Assembly: GCA_004552115.1 (NCBI GenBank) | Contig: SFPH01000032.1 | Span: 1-12,080 of the forward strand | Direction of reading: 5' to 3' | Source: Bacteroidales bacterium | Lineage (GTDB): Bacteria; Bacteroidota; Bacteroidia; Bacteroidales; UBA932 | DNA length: 12,080 nucleotides | Shown: positions 1-7,449 of the stretch, piece by piece | Layout of the letters: each line of letters starts with the position of its first letter | Numbering within the stretch: the stretch's first letter is position 1 | Notes under the pieces: model-generated | Database searches by the model: none | What the model saw: the letters and a program-made list of their open reading frames with translations, nothing else | What the model was told of the DNA's origin: nothing | Made by a program: the position numbers and the translations under genes

Positions 1-1
1 A

Positions 2-820
2 ATGCTCGAGCAATGGGAAATTCCGTTCGAGCAGGGTGGTCACACCGAGGACCTGATTCTCAATGCATCCGAGGTCATAAAGAGCCCGGGCATCCCTTCA
101 ACGGTGCCGCTTGTGAAGAAAATAGAGGCTGCCGGCATAGGAATCGTATCCGAGATCGAGTTTGCGGGAAGGTATGACAATGCGAAGAAAATCTGCGTGA
201 CCGGAAGCAACGGAAAGACCACCACTACCTCATTGATATACTATCTTCTCCAGGAAGCCGGTCTCAACGTCGGCCTCGGCGGGAATATAGGCAAGAGCTA
301 CGCACTTCAGGTGGCTACCGAGCATTTTGACTATTATGTACTGGAAATCAGCAGTTTCCAGCTGGACAACTGTTATGAGTTCAGGCCGGACATAGCCGTG
401 ATCACAAACATCACTCCGGACCATCTCGACAGGTACGGATACGACATGGAGAATTATGTCAGGGCCAAGTTCCGCATTGTCAGGAATCTCAGGCCTGAGG
501 ACTGCTTCATCTTCGACTCGGACGACGAAATCACCATCAATCATCTTGACAAGATTGTCACCGAGGCCAAGAAACTGCCTTTCACCCAGAAGGACAAGGT
601 CGAGCAGGGTGCCTACCTTGAGGATGGACGCATCGTGATAAAGTATGAGGATGAGGAATGCGACATTTACCTTAAGGAACTCTCCCTGGGAGGCATTCAC
701 AATGTGTACAACTCCATGGCAGCCGCACTTGCCGCCAAGGCGACCGGCATCGACAATAAGGTGATCCGGGAGTCTCTCGAGACATTCAAGCCGATCGAGC
801 ATAGGCTGGAGCCTGCATGA
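2..820 (+). CDS. murD: MurD, UDP-N-acetylmuramoyl-L-alanine:D-glutamate ligase, N-terminal and central part (5' partial, frameshifted)
   Basis: Cytoplasmic Mur ligase that adds D-glutamate to UDP-MurNAc-L-Ala using ATP. The visible part begins inside the N-terminal UDP-binding domain; about 40 residues lie before the window, so the ATG at 2 is probably an internal Met. Visible residues 68-75 carry the ATP-binding loop G-S-N-G-K-T-T-T, and the central domain has the family motif N-I-T-P-D-H-L-D-R-Y-G. The frame runs to H-R-L-E-P-A and stops at TGA 818-820. That point is near the junction of the central and C-terminal domains, and the rest of MurD continues at once in another frame (817-1218). 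Inserting one base between 814 and 817 would join them into a protein of normal length. The identification is firm; whether the break is real is not known. Confidence 0.93.
   Translation: MLEQWEIPFEQGGHTEDLILNASEVIKSPGIPSTVPLVKKIEAAGIGIVSEIEFAGRYDNAKKICVTGSNGKTTTTSLIYYLLQEAGLNVGLGGNIGKSYALQVATEHFDYYVLEISSFQLDNCYEFRPDIAVITNITPDHLDRYGYDMENYVRAKFRIVRNLRPEDCFIFDSDDEITINHLDKIVTEAKKLPFTQKDKVEQGAYLEDGRIVIKYEDEECDIYLKELSLGGIHNVYNSMAAALAAKATGIDNKVIRESLETFKPIEHRLEPA
808..820 (+). other. murD frame break with ATGA overlap
   Basis: The upstream frame reads E-P-A-stop (TGA 818-820), while the downstream frame reads M-S-V-G-G from 817. One extra base between 814 and 817 would give a continuous H-R-L-E-P-x-M-S-V-G-G, matching MurD spacing. 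There is no homopolymer at the site. A GGAG (808-811) sits upstream of the ATG. Confidence 0.85.
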
Positions 821-1218
821 GCGTCGGAGGAGTGCTGTATATCAATGATTCCAAGGCCACCAACGTGGATGCAGCCTGGTACGCGCTCGAATGCCAGACC
901 CGTCCTGTGGTATGGATTGTCGGAGGCACTGACAAGGGCAATGACTACAAGGTTCTGGAATCTCTTGTCAGCGAGAAGGTAAAGGCGATCGTATGCCTCG
1001 GCGTTGACAACCGCAAGATTCACGAGGCCTTCGAGTCCATCGTGGGCAGGGAAAACATCAAGGATACGATGTCGGCTGAGGAAGCAGTGAGGACATCGGC
1101 CGCATTTGCGGAGGACGGAGACGTAGTCCTTCTGAGTCCATGCTGCGCAAGTTTTGACCTCTTCACCTGCTATGAGGACAGGGGAGAGCAGTTCAAGGCT
1201 GCCGTGAGGAAACTGTAA
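817..1218 (+). CDS. murD: MurD C-terminal domain (second part of the frameshifted murD)
   Basis: This is the C-terminal, glutamate-ligase domain of MurD, 133 residues from the ATG at 817. Close to the start it has the highly conserved I-N-D-S-K-A-T-N motif, followed by W-Y-A-L-E and V-W-I-V-G-G-T-D-K-G-N-D-Y, all typical of MurD domain 3. Near the end L-L-S-P-C-C-A-S-F-D-L-F matches the usual L-L-S-P-A-C-A-S-F-D-x-F. It overlaps the upstream fragment as ATGA, and a GGAG at 808-811 lies 5 nt before the ATG, so separate translation by coupling is possible. The simpler reading is a single murD gene with one base missing near 815. It ends 4 nt before ftsW. Confidence 0.9.
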   Translation: MSVGGVLYINDSKATNVDAAWYALECQTRPVVWIVGGTDKGNDYKVLESLVSEKVKAIVCLGVDNRKIHEAFESIVGRENIKDTMSAEEAVRTSAAFAEDGDVVLLSPCCASFDLFTCYEDRGEQFKAAVRKL

Positions 1219-1222
1219 ATGA

Positions 1223-2629
1223 ATGGGGGAGGCGATGGCAGGAACAAGGAAAAAGGCTTTCGGATTCGACAATCTGATAGACTGGCTTGAAGGCGACAGG
1301 ATCATCTGGATCATCGTCTTCGCCATCATCATGTTCTCCATTGTCGGAATGGCCTCTTCAACCTCGCTTCTCGCCAAACTGAATTCCGCCTCGAGATTCG
1401 ACTATGCCATCCAGCAGGTTTACATCTCGTTCGGAGGCCTTGTCCTGATCTGGCTGATATGCAAGTTCGGCAGGGTCGGAATTCTGAAATTCCTGTCCCG
1501 GCTCGGATTCATCGGCTCTGCGCTGCTGCTCATCCTGCTGGATTCGCATTTCCAGGGGATTCCGTTCCTGACGCCTGTGGAGACACAGCCGGGCTCCGGT
1601 ACCTGGCGAACGATCATCATGTTCGGCGTACCCGTGATGGTTTACGAGGTGGTGAAGGTCGCGATGGTGATGTATCTGGCCTGGGCGCTTCAGACATTGA
1701 AACAGAAGGAAACCCAGCTTGCCGACAAGCTCGCGGCTTTCGGATGGCTGCGCTTTCTGTCAACCGAGGAGGGCAAGGTAATGTTCTACGTTGGTGCCCC
1801 GATGGTCATCGTATTCCTTCTTGAACTGGCGGGCAGCAACTCCAGCGCCATCTTCCTCGGGCTGGTGATGGGATTCACCGTCATTGTCGGGAAAATGAAA
1901 TTCAAGTACATCTTCCATCTGATCCTGGCTGGAGTCATTGCGCTCGGCCTGGTTTTCGGCATGCAGAAGATCACCGGATGGAAATTCCTGACCAGGGTGA
2001 CGACTGCTATTTCCCGTGTCAGCGATTTTCACGGAGACCCGGTTAAGGAACTGCACAAGCATGAGCCTGGAACCCTGGCCTTCCAGAGAATTCTGGACAG
2101 CTCGAAGCAGGTGACCAGCGCCAAGGTGGCCGTAAGTACCGGCGGCCTTCTGGGAAAAGGCCCCGGAAAGAGTACACAGAGATACATAGTGTCGGTGATG
2201 TACGAGGATTATATGTTCAGCTTCATCATAGAGGAGTATGGCCTGCTGGGCGGCATGCTGATTCTTATTCTCTATGGCACGCTTCTGGCCAGAGGCTCGA
2301 TCATTGTCAGGAACTGCGACACCGTATTTGCCAGATGCACAGTGGCAGGCCTCGTCGCTCTCATTTCTTGCCAGGCCCTGCTGCACATTCTCGTCAATGT
2401 GGACCTTATACCGATGACGGGGCAGAACTTGCCGATGATAAGTCACGGAAACAGTTCGTTCCTGTGCTTCTGCATCGCTTTCGGAGTGATTCTGTCAATC
2501 AGCCGCATGGCGAAGAAGAAGATTGCGAGGGAGACGGCGAACGAGATGAAGAATGCGCCTTTCGGTACGGGAGACGAGACCAGCGACTCATTGAATGACC
2601 TGGATGATTTGGAAAGTCGGGAGGAATAG
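1223..2629 (+). CDS. ftsW: FtsW, septal peptidoglycan glycosyltransferase (SEDS family)
   Basis: Multi-pass inner membrane protein of the SEDS family, which polymerises lipid II into septal glycan with a partner class B PBP. The 468 residues hold roughly ten hydrophobic segments. Family motifs are visible in the second half: G-G-L-L-G-K-G-P-G-K-S-T-Q-R in the large periplasmic loop, then F-I-I-E-E-Y-G-L-L-G-G, and near the end G-Q-N-L-P-M-I-S-H-G-N-S-S (residues 407-412 are S-H-G-N-S-S, where many members have G-G-S-S). The usual Q-P-S-E-x-x-K segment is V-Y-E-V-V-K here. The position between murD and murG is the canonical dcw place for ftsW rather than rodA. The charged C-terminal tail of about 40 residues is probably cytoplasmic. 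An in-frame ATG at 1235, behind a GGGGGAGG stretch (1225-1232), is an alternative start. Confidence 0.93.
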   Translation: MGEAMAGTRKKAFGFDNLIDWLEGDRIIWIIVFAIIMFSIVGMASSTSLLAKLNSASRFDYAIQQVYISFGGLVLIWLICKFGRVGILKFLSRLGFIGSALLLILLDSHFQGIPFLTPVETQPGSGTWRTIIMFGVPVMVYEVVKVAMVMYLAWALQTLKQKETQLADKLAAFGWLRFLSTEEGKVMFYVGAPMVIVFLLELAGSNSSAIFLGLVMGFTVIVGKMKFKYIFHLILAGVIALGLVFGMQKITGWKFLTRVTTAISRVSDFHGDPVKELHKHEPGTLAFQRILDSSKQVTSAKVAVSTGGLLGKGPGKSTQRYIVSVMYEDYMFSFIIEEYGLLGGMLILILYGTLLARGSIIVRNCDTVFARCTVAGLVALISCQALLHILVNVDLIPMTGQNLPMISHGNSSFLCFCIAFGVILSISRMAKKKIARETANEMKNAPFGTGDETSDSLNDLDDLESREE

Positions 2630-2631
2630 TT

Positions 2632-3798
2632 ATGAATAATTACAGACCATTGAGAATTTTGATCAGCGGAGGAGGTACGGGCGGACATATTTTTCCGGCC
2701 GTGTCCATTGCCGACGAGATGCGGCGGCTCAATCCGGACAGCGAAATCCTGTTCGTAGGGGCTGAGGGGAAAATGGAGATGGAGAAAGTTCCGGCAGCCG
2801 GATACAGGATTGTCGGACTTCCTGTAGTGGGACTCCAGCGCCAGCTTAATCTGAAGAACATCATAAACGACCTGCAGGCTCCGTTCAAGATTGTCAGGAG
2901 CATTTCCAAGGCCGGAAAAATAATAAGGGACTTCCGTCCGGACGTGGCTGTCGGGGTCGGAGGCTATGCCAGCGCCCCGCTGCTCTGGTCAGCCCAGAGA
3001 CACGGCGTGCCGACACTGATTCAGGAGCAGAACGGATTCGCCGGCCTGACCAACAAGATTCTGGGAAAGAAGGCTGACTTCATCTGCGTAGCCTACGAGG
3101 GTATGGAGAGGTTTTTCCCGGCGGACAGAATCGTGATGACCGGCAATCCCATCAGGAAGGGCATAGTGCCTGCCACTGAGGAAATGCGGAAGGCGGGAAT
3201 GGAGTTCTACGGACTTGATCCCGGGCGCAGGCATATCCTGATAGTCGGGGGCAGTCTGGGCAGCGGCACGCTGAACCGGTCGGTTATGAAATGGATTGAC
3301 AGAGGCTGCCCCGGCGGAGAGAATGTCGAGCTGATATGGCAGTGCGGGAAGTACTACAAGCCTCAGGTAGAGGCATTTATGGCCAATGCTGAGGAGAAGT
3401 GCGGAAAGCTCGCAGGACAGATTCACTGGAATGATTTCATTTCCAGGATGGACCTCGCCTATGCCGTGTCCGACCTCGTGATTTCCCGCTCGGGGGCAAG
3501 CACGGTATCCGAACTCTGCGCAGTAGGCAAGGCGGCCCTTTTCGTCCCGTCCCCAAATGTGGCGGAGGACCATCAGACCCATAATGCAATGGCTCTGGTA
3601 AGGAAGGATGCGGCAGCCCTGGTCAAGGATGCCGATGCTCCTGAAGTATTGATGTCCAAGGCTTTGGAACTTGTATCGGACTCTGCGGCAATTGCCCGTA
3701 TGGAAGAGAATATTTCCGCTCTTGCCCTGCCGGACGCGGCTTTCCGCATTGCGGAGAAGATTTATGAACTTGTTGACAGGAGGAATCAGAATGGCTGA
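2632..3798 (+). CDS. murG: MurG, lipid II synthase (undecaprenyl-PP-MurNAc-pentapeptide N-acetylglucosaminyltransferase)
   Basis: Peripheral inner-membrane GT28 glycosyltransferase that moves GlcNAc from UDP-GlcNAc onto lipid I, making lipid II. In its 388 residues, G-G-G-T-G-G-H (13-19) is the first glycine-rich loop of the N-terminal Rossmann domain. Next come G-V-G-G-Y-A-S, the Q-E-Q-N-G-F-A-G-L-T-N-K segment (H-E-Q-N in proteobacteria), and T-G-N-P-I-R at the domain hinge. The C-terminal domain has G-G-S-L-G-S and the UDP-GlcNAc site S-R-S-G-A-S-T-V-S-E-L, followed by D-H-Q-T-H-N-A. A GGGAGGA at about 2618-2624 precedes the ATG with normal spacing. It starts 2 nt after ftsW stops and overlaps murC by 8 nt. 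It appears intact. Confidence 0.97.
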   Translation: MNNYRPLRILISGGGTGGHIFPAVSIADEMRRLNPDSEILFVGAEGKMEMEKVPAAGYRIVGLPVVGLQRQLNLKNIINDLQAPFKIVRSISKAGKIIRDFRPDVAVGVGGYASAPLLWSAQRHGVPTLIQEQNGFAGLTNKILGKKADFICVAYEGMERFFPADRIVMTGNPIRKGIVPATEEMRKAGMEFYGLDPGRRHILIVGGSLGSGTLNRSVMKWIDRGCPGGENVELIWQCGKYYKPQVEAFMANAEEKCGKLAGQIHWNDFISRMDLAYAVSDLVISRSGASTVSELCAVGKAALFVPSPNVAEDHQTHNAMALVRKDAAALVKDADAPEVLMSKALELVSDSAAIARMEENISALALPDAAFRIAEKIYELVDRRNQNG

Positions 3799-5149
3799 TT
3801 ATTCACATATTTATCTGATCGGCATTGGCGGCATAGGAATGAGCGCCATTGCCAGATATTACAAATTCAAGGGATACGAGGTTTCCGGCTACGACAGGAC
3901 CCCGTCAGATTTGACTGCGGAATTGCAGAAGGAGGGCATCAGCGTGCATTTCGAAGACCGGCCGGACCTCATTCCGGAAGATGTCGGGGGCACACTGGTG
4001 ATCTATACTCCGGCAATCCCGGATTCTCTCGGCGAAATGAAGAAGGTCAGGGAAGGGGGCTACAGACTGCTGAAGCGTTCCAGGATTCTGGGCGAGATCA
4101 CCGGAGGGAAGCGCTGCCTGGCCGTGGCGGGAACCCACGGAAAGACCACGACCAGCACTCTGACGGCACATATCCTGACTGACAGCGGGGTCGGCTGCAC
4201 GGCCTTCCTCGGCGGCATTTCCAAGAATTACGGGACCAATCTGCTTATGAGCCACAACGATGCCGTGGTGGCTGAGGCGGACGAGTTCGACAGGTCTTTC
4301 CTCCAGCTGTATCCGGAGGTTGCCGTCATCACTGCGATGGATGCCGACCATCTGGACATTTACGGCGACATCAGCCACGTGCGGCAGGCATTCAGGGATT
4401 TTGCTGCCCAGGTAAGCGGGCGGGTAATAGCCAAATACGGGATCGGAATGACATCCGAAGATACCGGGGCCGAGTTGCTTACCTATCATCTGAATAATCC
4501 GGAGGCCGATTTCCATGCCGAAAATGCGGCTCCGGACAATCTCGGATACTTCACCTTCGACCTGGTCTATCCGGGCGGCGTGATCAAGGATGTGAAATGC
4601 GGGGTGCCGGGCTGGGTCAATGTCGAGAACAGCATTGCCGCAGCAGCCATCTGCCTGAGCTACGGGATTGAACCTGAGGCCATAAGGAAGGCAATCGGTA
4701 CATTCTCGGGAGTGAGGAGACGTCTGGACATCCATCTGAATACCCCAGGTCTCTCGTACATTGACGATTACGCTCATCACCCGAAAGAGCTGGCAACCGC
4801 TATCAGCTCGATGAGGGATATTTTCCCGGGCAGGAAGATCACGGCGGTCTTCCAGCCGCATCTTTATACCAGGACACGCGATTTCGCTGACGGCTTTGCA
4901 GAGGCCTTGAGCGGCGTGGACAAACTCATTCTCCTGGATATTTATCCGGCGAGGGAGGAACCGATTCCGGGCGTGGACTCGGGCATTATCTTCGACAAGG
5001 TTACGGCTCCGGAGAAGGTGATGCTCAGAAGGGAGGAACTTATGGACTACCTTGAAAGGGAGCCTGTCGATGTGCTGGTTACATTCGGAGCCGGAAACAT
5101 AGACAGATTTGTAGAACCGATAACGAAGATGCTTGAGGCCAGACTGTAG
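3791..5149 (+). CDS. murC: MurC, UDP-N-acetylmuramate:L-alanine ligase
   Basis: Cytoplasmic Mur ligase adding L-alanine to UDP-MurNAc, the first amino acid of the stem peptide. The 452 residues are normal for the family. G-I-G-G-I-G-M-S (11-18) is the nucleotide-sugar binding loop of the N-terminal domain, G-T-H-G-K-T-T-T (114-121) is the ATP P-loop, and D-A-D-H-L-D-I-Y-G follows in the central domain. D-D-Y-A-H-H-P-K-E (from 325) and F-Q-P-H-L-Y-T-R-T lie in the C-terminal domain. The frame is open further upstream, but I chose the ATG at 3791 because homology begins there and a perfect AGGAGGA (3778-3784) precedes it. The gene starts inside the end of murG, and its stop TAG directly abuts the ftsQ ATG, suggesting translational coupling. 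Confidence 0.97.
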   Translation: MADYSHIYLIGIGGIGMSAIARYYKFKGYEVSGYDRTPSDLTAELQKEGISVHFEDRPDLIPEDVGGTLVIYTPAIPDSLGEMKKVREGGYRLLKRSRILGEITGGKRCLAVAGTHGKTTTSTLTAHILTDSGVGCTAFLGGISKNYGTNLLMSHNDAVVAEADEFDRSFLQLYPEVAVITAMDADHLDIYGDISHVRQAFRDFAAQVSGRVIAKYGIGMTSEDTGAELLTYHLNNPEADFHAENAAPDNLGYFTFDLVYPGGVIKDVKCGVPGWVNVENSIAAAAICLSYGIEPEAIRKAIGTFSGVRRRLDIHLNTPGLSYIDDYAHHPKELATAISSMRDIFPGRKITAVFQPHLYTRTRDFADGFAEALSGVDKLILLDIYPAREEPIPGVDSGIIFDKVTAPEKVMLRREELMDYLEREPVDVLVTFGAGNIDRFVEPITKMLEARL

Positions 5150-5932
5150 ATGAACAGACTGTGGAAATATGCTCTGGTGGCGGCCTTCCTGGCAGCCGTG
5201 ATTGCGTTCCTGATTTTCCTTGACAGAAGGGAAGTCAGTGAATATCATAAGCTTACGTGCCGCGGTATCAGGGTGGAGTTCGAAGCGGGAGCAGACAAGT
5301 CTTTCATTACGGAGGCGGATGTGAAGGGATATATTGCAAGAGGATACGGGGAATGCTCGGGCAGGCGTCTGGAGGAGATTGACCTTATCAGGATTGAAGA
5401 GGTGCTGAACTCCGGGGGGCCTGTTCTGCGCGCCGACGCCTACATTACCAAGGACGGGTTCCTCAATGTGTCCATCACCCAGCGCCGCCCCGTCGTGAGA
5501 TTGATATCCGGTGCCCGAAGCTGGTATGCTGACGCGGGGGGCTACATTTTCCCTACTGCGGGAAACTATACCTCGAGGGTTCCGGTGGTCGACGGACGTC
5601 TGCCGCTTGAAATCGGCGCCGGTTTCAAGGGAATGCCGGAGAAAGCCGCCGACAAGGCCTGGGTAGGAGGCATTCTGACCCTGGTGGACTTCCTGGGGAA
5701 CAACAGGAACTGGGACGAATCGATATCCCAGATTCATGTCGATGCCAGGGGCAGGCTGGTGCTCGTGCCGGGAAAGGGAAGGGAGAAATTCATAATCGGA
5801 AGTCCTGATGGCTTCAGGGAGAAGTTCGGCAGGATCGAGGATTATTACAGATATGTCAGGAACAGGAAGGAAGAAGGATATTATTCCACTGTGGACGTAT
5901 CATACGAAGGACAGATTGTTTGCAGAAAATAG
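5150..5932 (+). CDS. ftsQ: FtsQ/DivIB-type cell division protein
   Basis: Bitopic inner-membrane divisome protein. In the family it bridges early and late division proteins through its periplasmic part and partners FtsB and FtsL. The 260 residues begin with a short basic stretch and one transmembrane helix (about 7-24, rich in A, V, I, L and F). A POTRA-like region follows (about 35-110, ending L-N-V-S-I-T-Q-R-R-P-V-V-R-L), then the FtsQ beta domain with S-W-Y-A-D-A-G-G-Y-I-F-P and V-P-V-V-D-G. Sequence conservation is low in this family; the R-P-x-x-R-L, W-Y-x-D and V-P-V-V-x-G signatures plus the place between murC and ftsA make the call. Its ATG follows the murC stop with no gap. A Shine-Dalgarno sequence is not obvious, consistent with coupling. 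Confidence 0.9.
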   Translation: MNRLWKYALVAAFLAAVIAFLIFLDRREVSEYHKLTCRGIRVEFEAGADKSFITEADVKGYIARGYGECSGRRLEEIDLIRIEEVLNSGGPVLRADAYITKDGFLNVSITQRRPVVRLISGARSWYADAGGYIFPTAGNYTSRVPVVDGRLPLEIGAGFKGMPEKAADKAWVGGILTLVDFLGNNRNWDESISQIHVDARGRLVLVPGKGREKFIIGSPDGFREKFGRIEDYYRYVRNRKEEGYYSTVDVSYEGQIVCRK

Positions 5933-5948
5933 AAAAAAGGGAGATGAT

Positions 5949-7436
5949 ATGAATACACTCAATGAAGATACGGAAAGATATCTGGCGGTGATTGACCTCG
6001 GGACCTGCAAGACGGCTCTGGCCGTTGCGAGAGTCCTCGGAGACAATATCCAGATATTGTTCTACAGAACGGCACCGTCGGCCGGCATGAGGAACAGCGC
6101 TGTCCTCAATATTGCCAAAGTGGAGAAAGTTGTCCGATCCCTTGTGTCGGAGGCGGAGAACGAACTGAAGATAAAGATTCTTCAGGTTGCGGTCGGGCTT
6201 CCGAGATGCGATGTGCAGCAGAGGATGGCTTCGGGCGAGTTCCCGAGGGCCAATGCGGATGACTGCATCACCGAGGACGAGATCAGGATGCTGAAGGAGA
6301 TGGCGATGGATGACAGCAAGCTTGACAAGCCTGAGAATGAGATGATTTACGGGGCCGTGGCCCAGTCGTTCGCCACGCCTGAGTACATCCAGCTCAGCGA
6401 GAACGATATCGTGGGAATGGTCAGCCCGTCGTTCACGGGCAATTTCAAGATTTTCATAGGCAAGAGAAGCAGCGTGAATTCCCTCTACAAGGTTTTCGAC
6501 GACCTCGGAATAGCCATTGTCAGGACATATTTCAGCCCGATTGCGGCAGCCAGGGCTGTCCTGACCGACGAGGAACTGCAGAACGGAGTCGCCCTCATCG
6601 ACCTGGGGGCAGGTGCCACCTCCATAGCAATCTACATTGACAGAATTCTTGCGCATTATTCCTCCATACCTTTCGGCGGCGACGTGGTGACTTCGGATAT
6701 CAGGTCCGAATGCACCATCTCCGACAGGCTTGCGGAGAATATCAAGAAGGCTTTCGGAGGCTGCCTGCCTGACAAGCTCCAGACTCTGGGCGACAAGATA
6801 ATCCAGGTCGAGACCGACAGCAGCAATATCTCCAACCAGATTCCTGTACGGTATCTTTCACAGATTATCACTGCGCGGGAGCAGGAAATCCTGGACGCGA
6901 TGCTCTATTTCATTCAGGAGAGCGGGCTTTCCGAGTATCTCCGCAAGGGCGTGGTGATCACGGGAGGCGGTGCTGAAATGCTGCACATAGGCAATTTCCT
7001 CCGCGACATGTCCGGCTATACCGTAAGGACCGGGTATCCGAAGGGAGGTTTCGTGGCCACAGGCTGCGAGGGCATACTCAGTACGGAAGCCGTGTGCACC
7101 GCAGGAATGGTTCTCATGGCCAAGGAGGACAATCTCAACTGCTGCCTGGCCCTGCCAGCTGAGGAGAATGCCGGGGAAACGGCAGAGGTGAAGGAGGAGG
7201 TTGAGGAGCCGGCAGCGGATACTGTCGCGGCAGAAGAGGCGGCGGAGGAGCCGGCAGGAAATGAAGGAGATGGAGAACCGGAGGCGGAGGAGAAAGAGGA
7301 AGAGAAGCACGATGAGGAAAAGAAGGACGGGGATGCAGGGGACAGGGAAAAGAAGAAGTCCGGAGACGGCCTTCTGAGCAAGGTGCGATGGTCATTTGCG
7401 AAGATGTTCAATGACATGAATAATGAGACTGTGTAA
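5949..7436 (+). CDS. ftsA: FtsA, actin-like membrane tether of the Z ring
   Basis: Cytoplasmic actin-fold ATPase that anchors FtsZ filaments to the membrane and recruits later divisome proteins. The 495 residues include the phosphate-1 motif I-D-L-G-T-C-K-T (15-22), the phosphate-2 motif I-D-L-G-A-G-A-T-S (217-225) and the adenosine motif V-V-I-T-G-G-G-A (335-342), with an SHS2/1C region between. From about 405 to 472 the chain turns into a Glu/Lys/Ala-rich low-complexity linker. It ends with an amphipathic stretch, G-L-L-S-K-V-R-W-S-F-A-K-M-F (about 474-487), a good membrane-targeting helix. I chose the ATG at 5949, not the longer open frame from 5808, because homology starts just after it and AGGGAG (5938-5943) precedes it. 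It lies 16 nt after ftsQ and 13 nt before ftsZ. Confidence 0.96.
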   Translation: MNTLNEDTERYLAVIDLGTCKTALAVARVLGDNIQILFYRTAPSAGMRNSAVLNIAKVEKVVRSLVSEAENELKIKILQVAVGLPRCDVQQRMASGEFPRANADDCITEDEIRMLKEMAMDDSKLDKPENEMIYGAVAQSFATPEYIQLSENDIVGMVSPSFTGNFKIFIGKRSSVNSLYKVFDDLGIAIVRTYFSPIAAARAVLTDEELQNGVALIDLGAGATSIAIYIDRILAHYSSIPFGGDVVTSDIRSECTISDRLAENIKKAFGGCLPDKLQTLGDKIIQVETDSSNISNQIPVRYLSQIITAREQEILDAMLYFIQESGLSEYLRKGVVITGGGAEMLHIGNFLRDMSGYTVRTGYPKGGFVATGCEGILSTEAVCTAGMVLMAKEDNLNCCLALPAEENAGETAEVKEEVEEPAADTVAAEEAAEEPAGNEGDGEPEAEEKEEEKHDEEKKDGDAGDREKKKSGDGLLSKVRWSFAKMFNDMNNETV

Positions 7437-7449
7437 AAAAGGTTAGGCT

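Noticed and set aside
808..825. Programmed -1 ribosomal frameshift in murD
   Set aside because: No slippery heptamer and no clear downstream hairpin are seen at the site, so programmed shifting is less likely than an indel or coupled reinitiation.
697..1377. 226-codon minus-strand open frame across the murD break and the start of ftsW
   Set aside because: It lies opposite clear MurD and FtsW coding sequence and shows no protein family features of its own.
3905..5737. Long 610-codon open frame on the minus strand, opposite murC and ftsQ
   Set aside because: It mirrors the codon pattern of two well-recognised plus-strand genes, has no recognisable domain, and crosses the murC-ftsQ junction. 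It is a GC-driven shadow.
7016..7417. Serine- and proline-rich minus-strand frames opposite the end of ftsA
   Set aside because: They are the complement of the Glu/Ala-rich FtsA linker codons, so the composition is a by-product.
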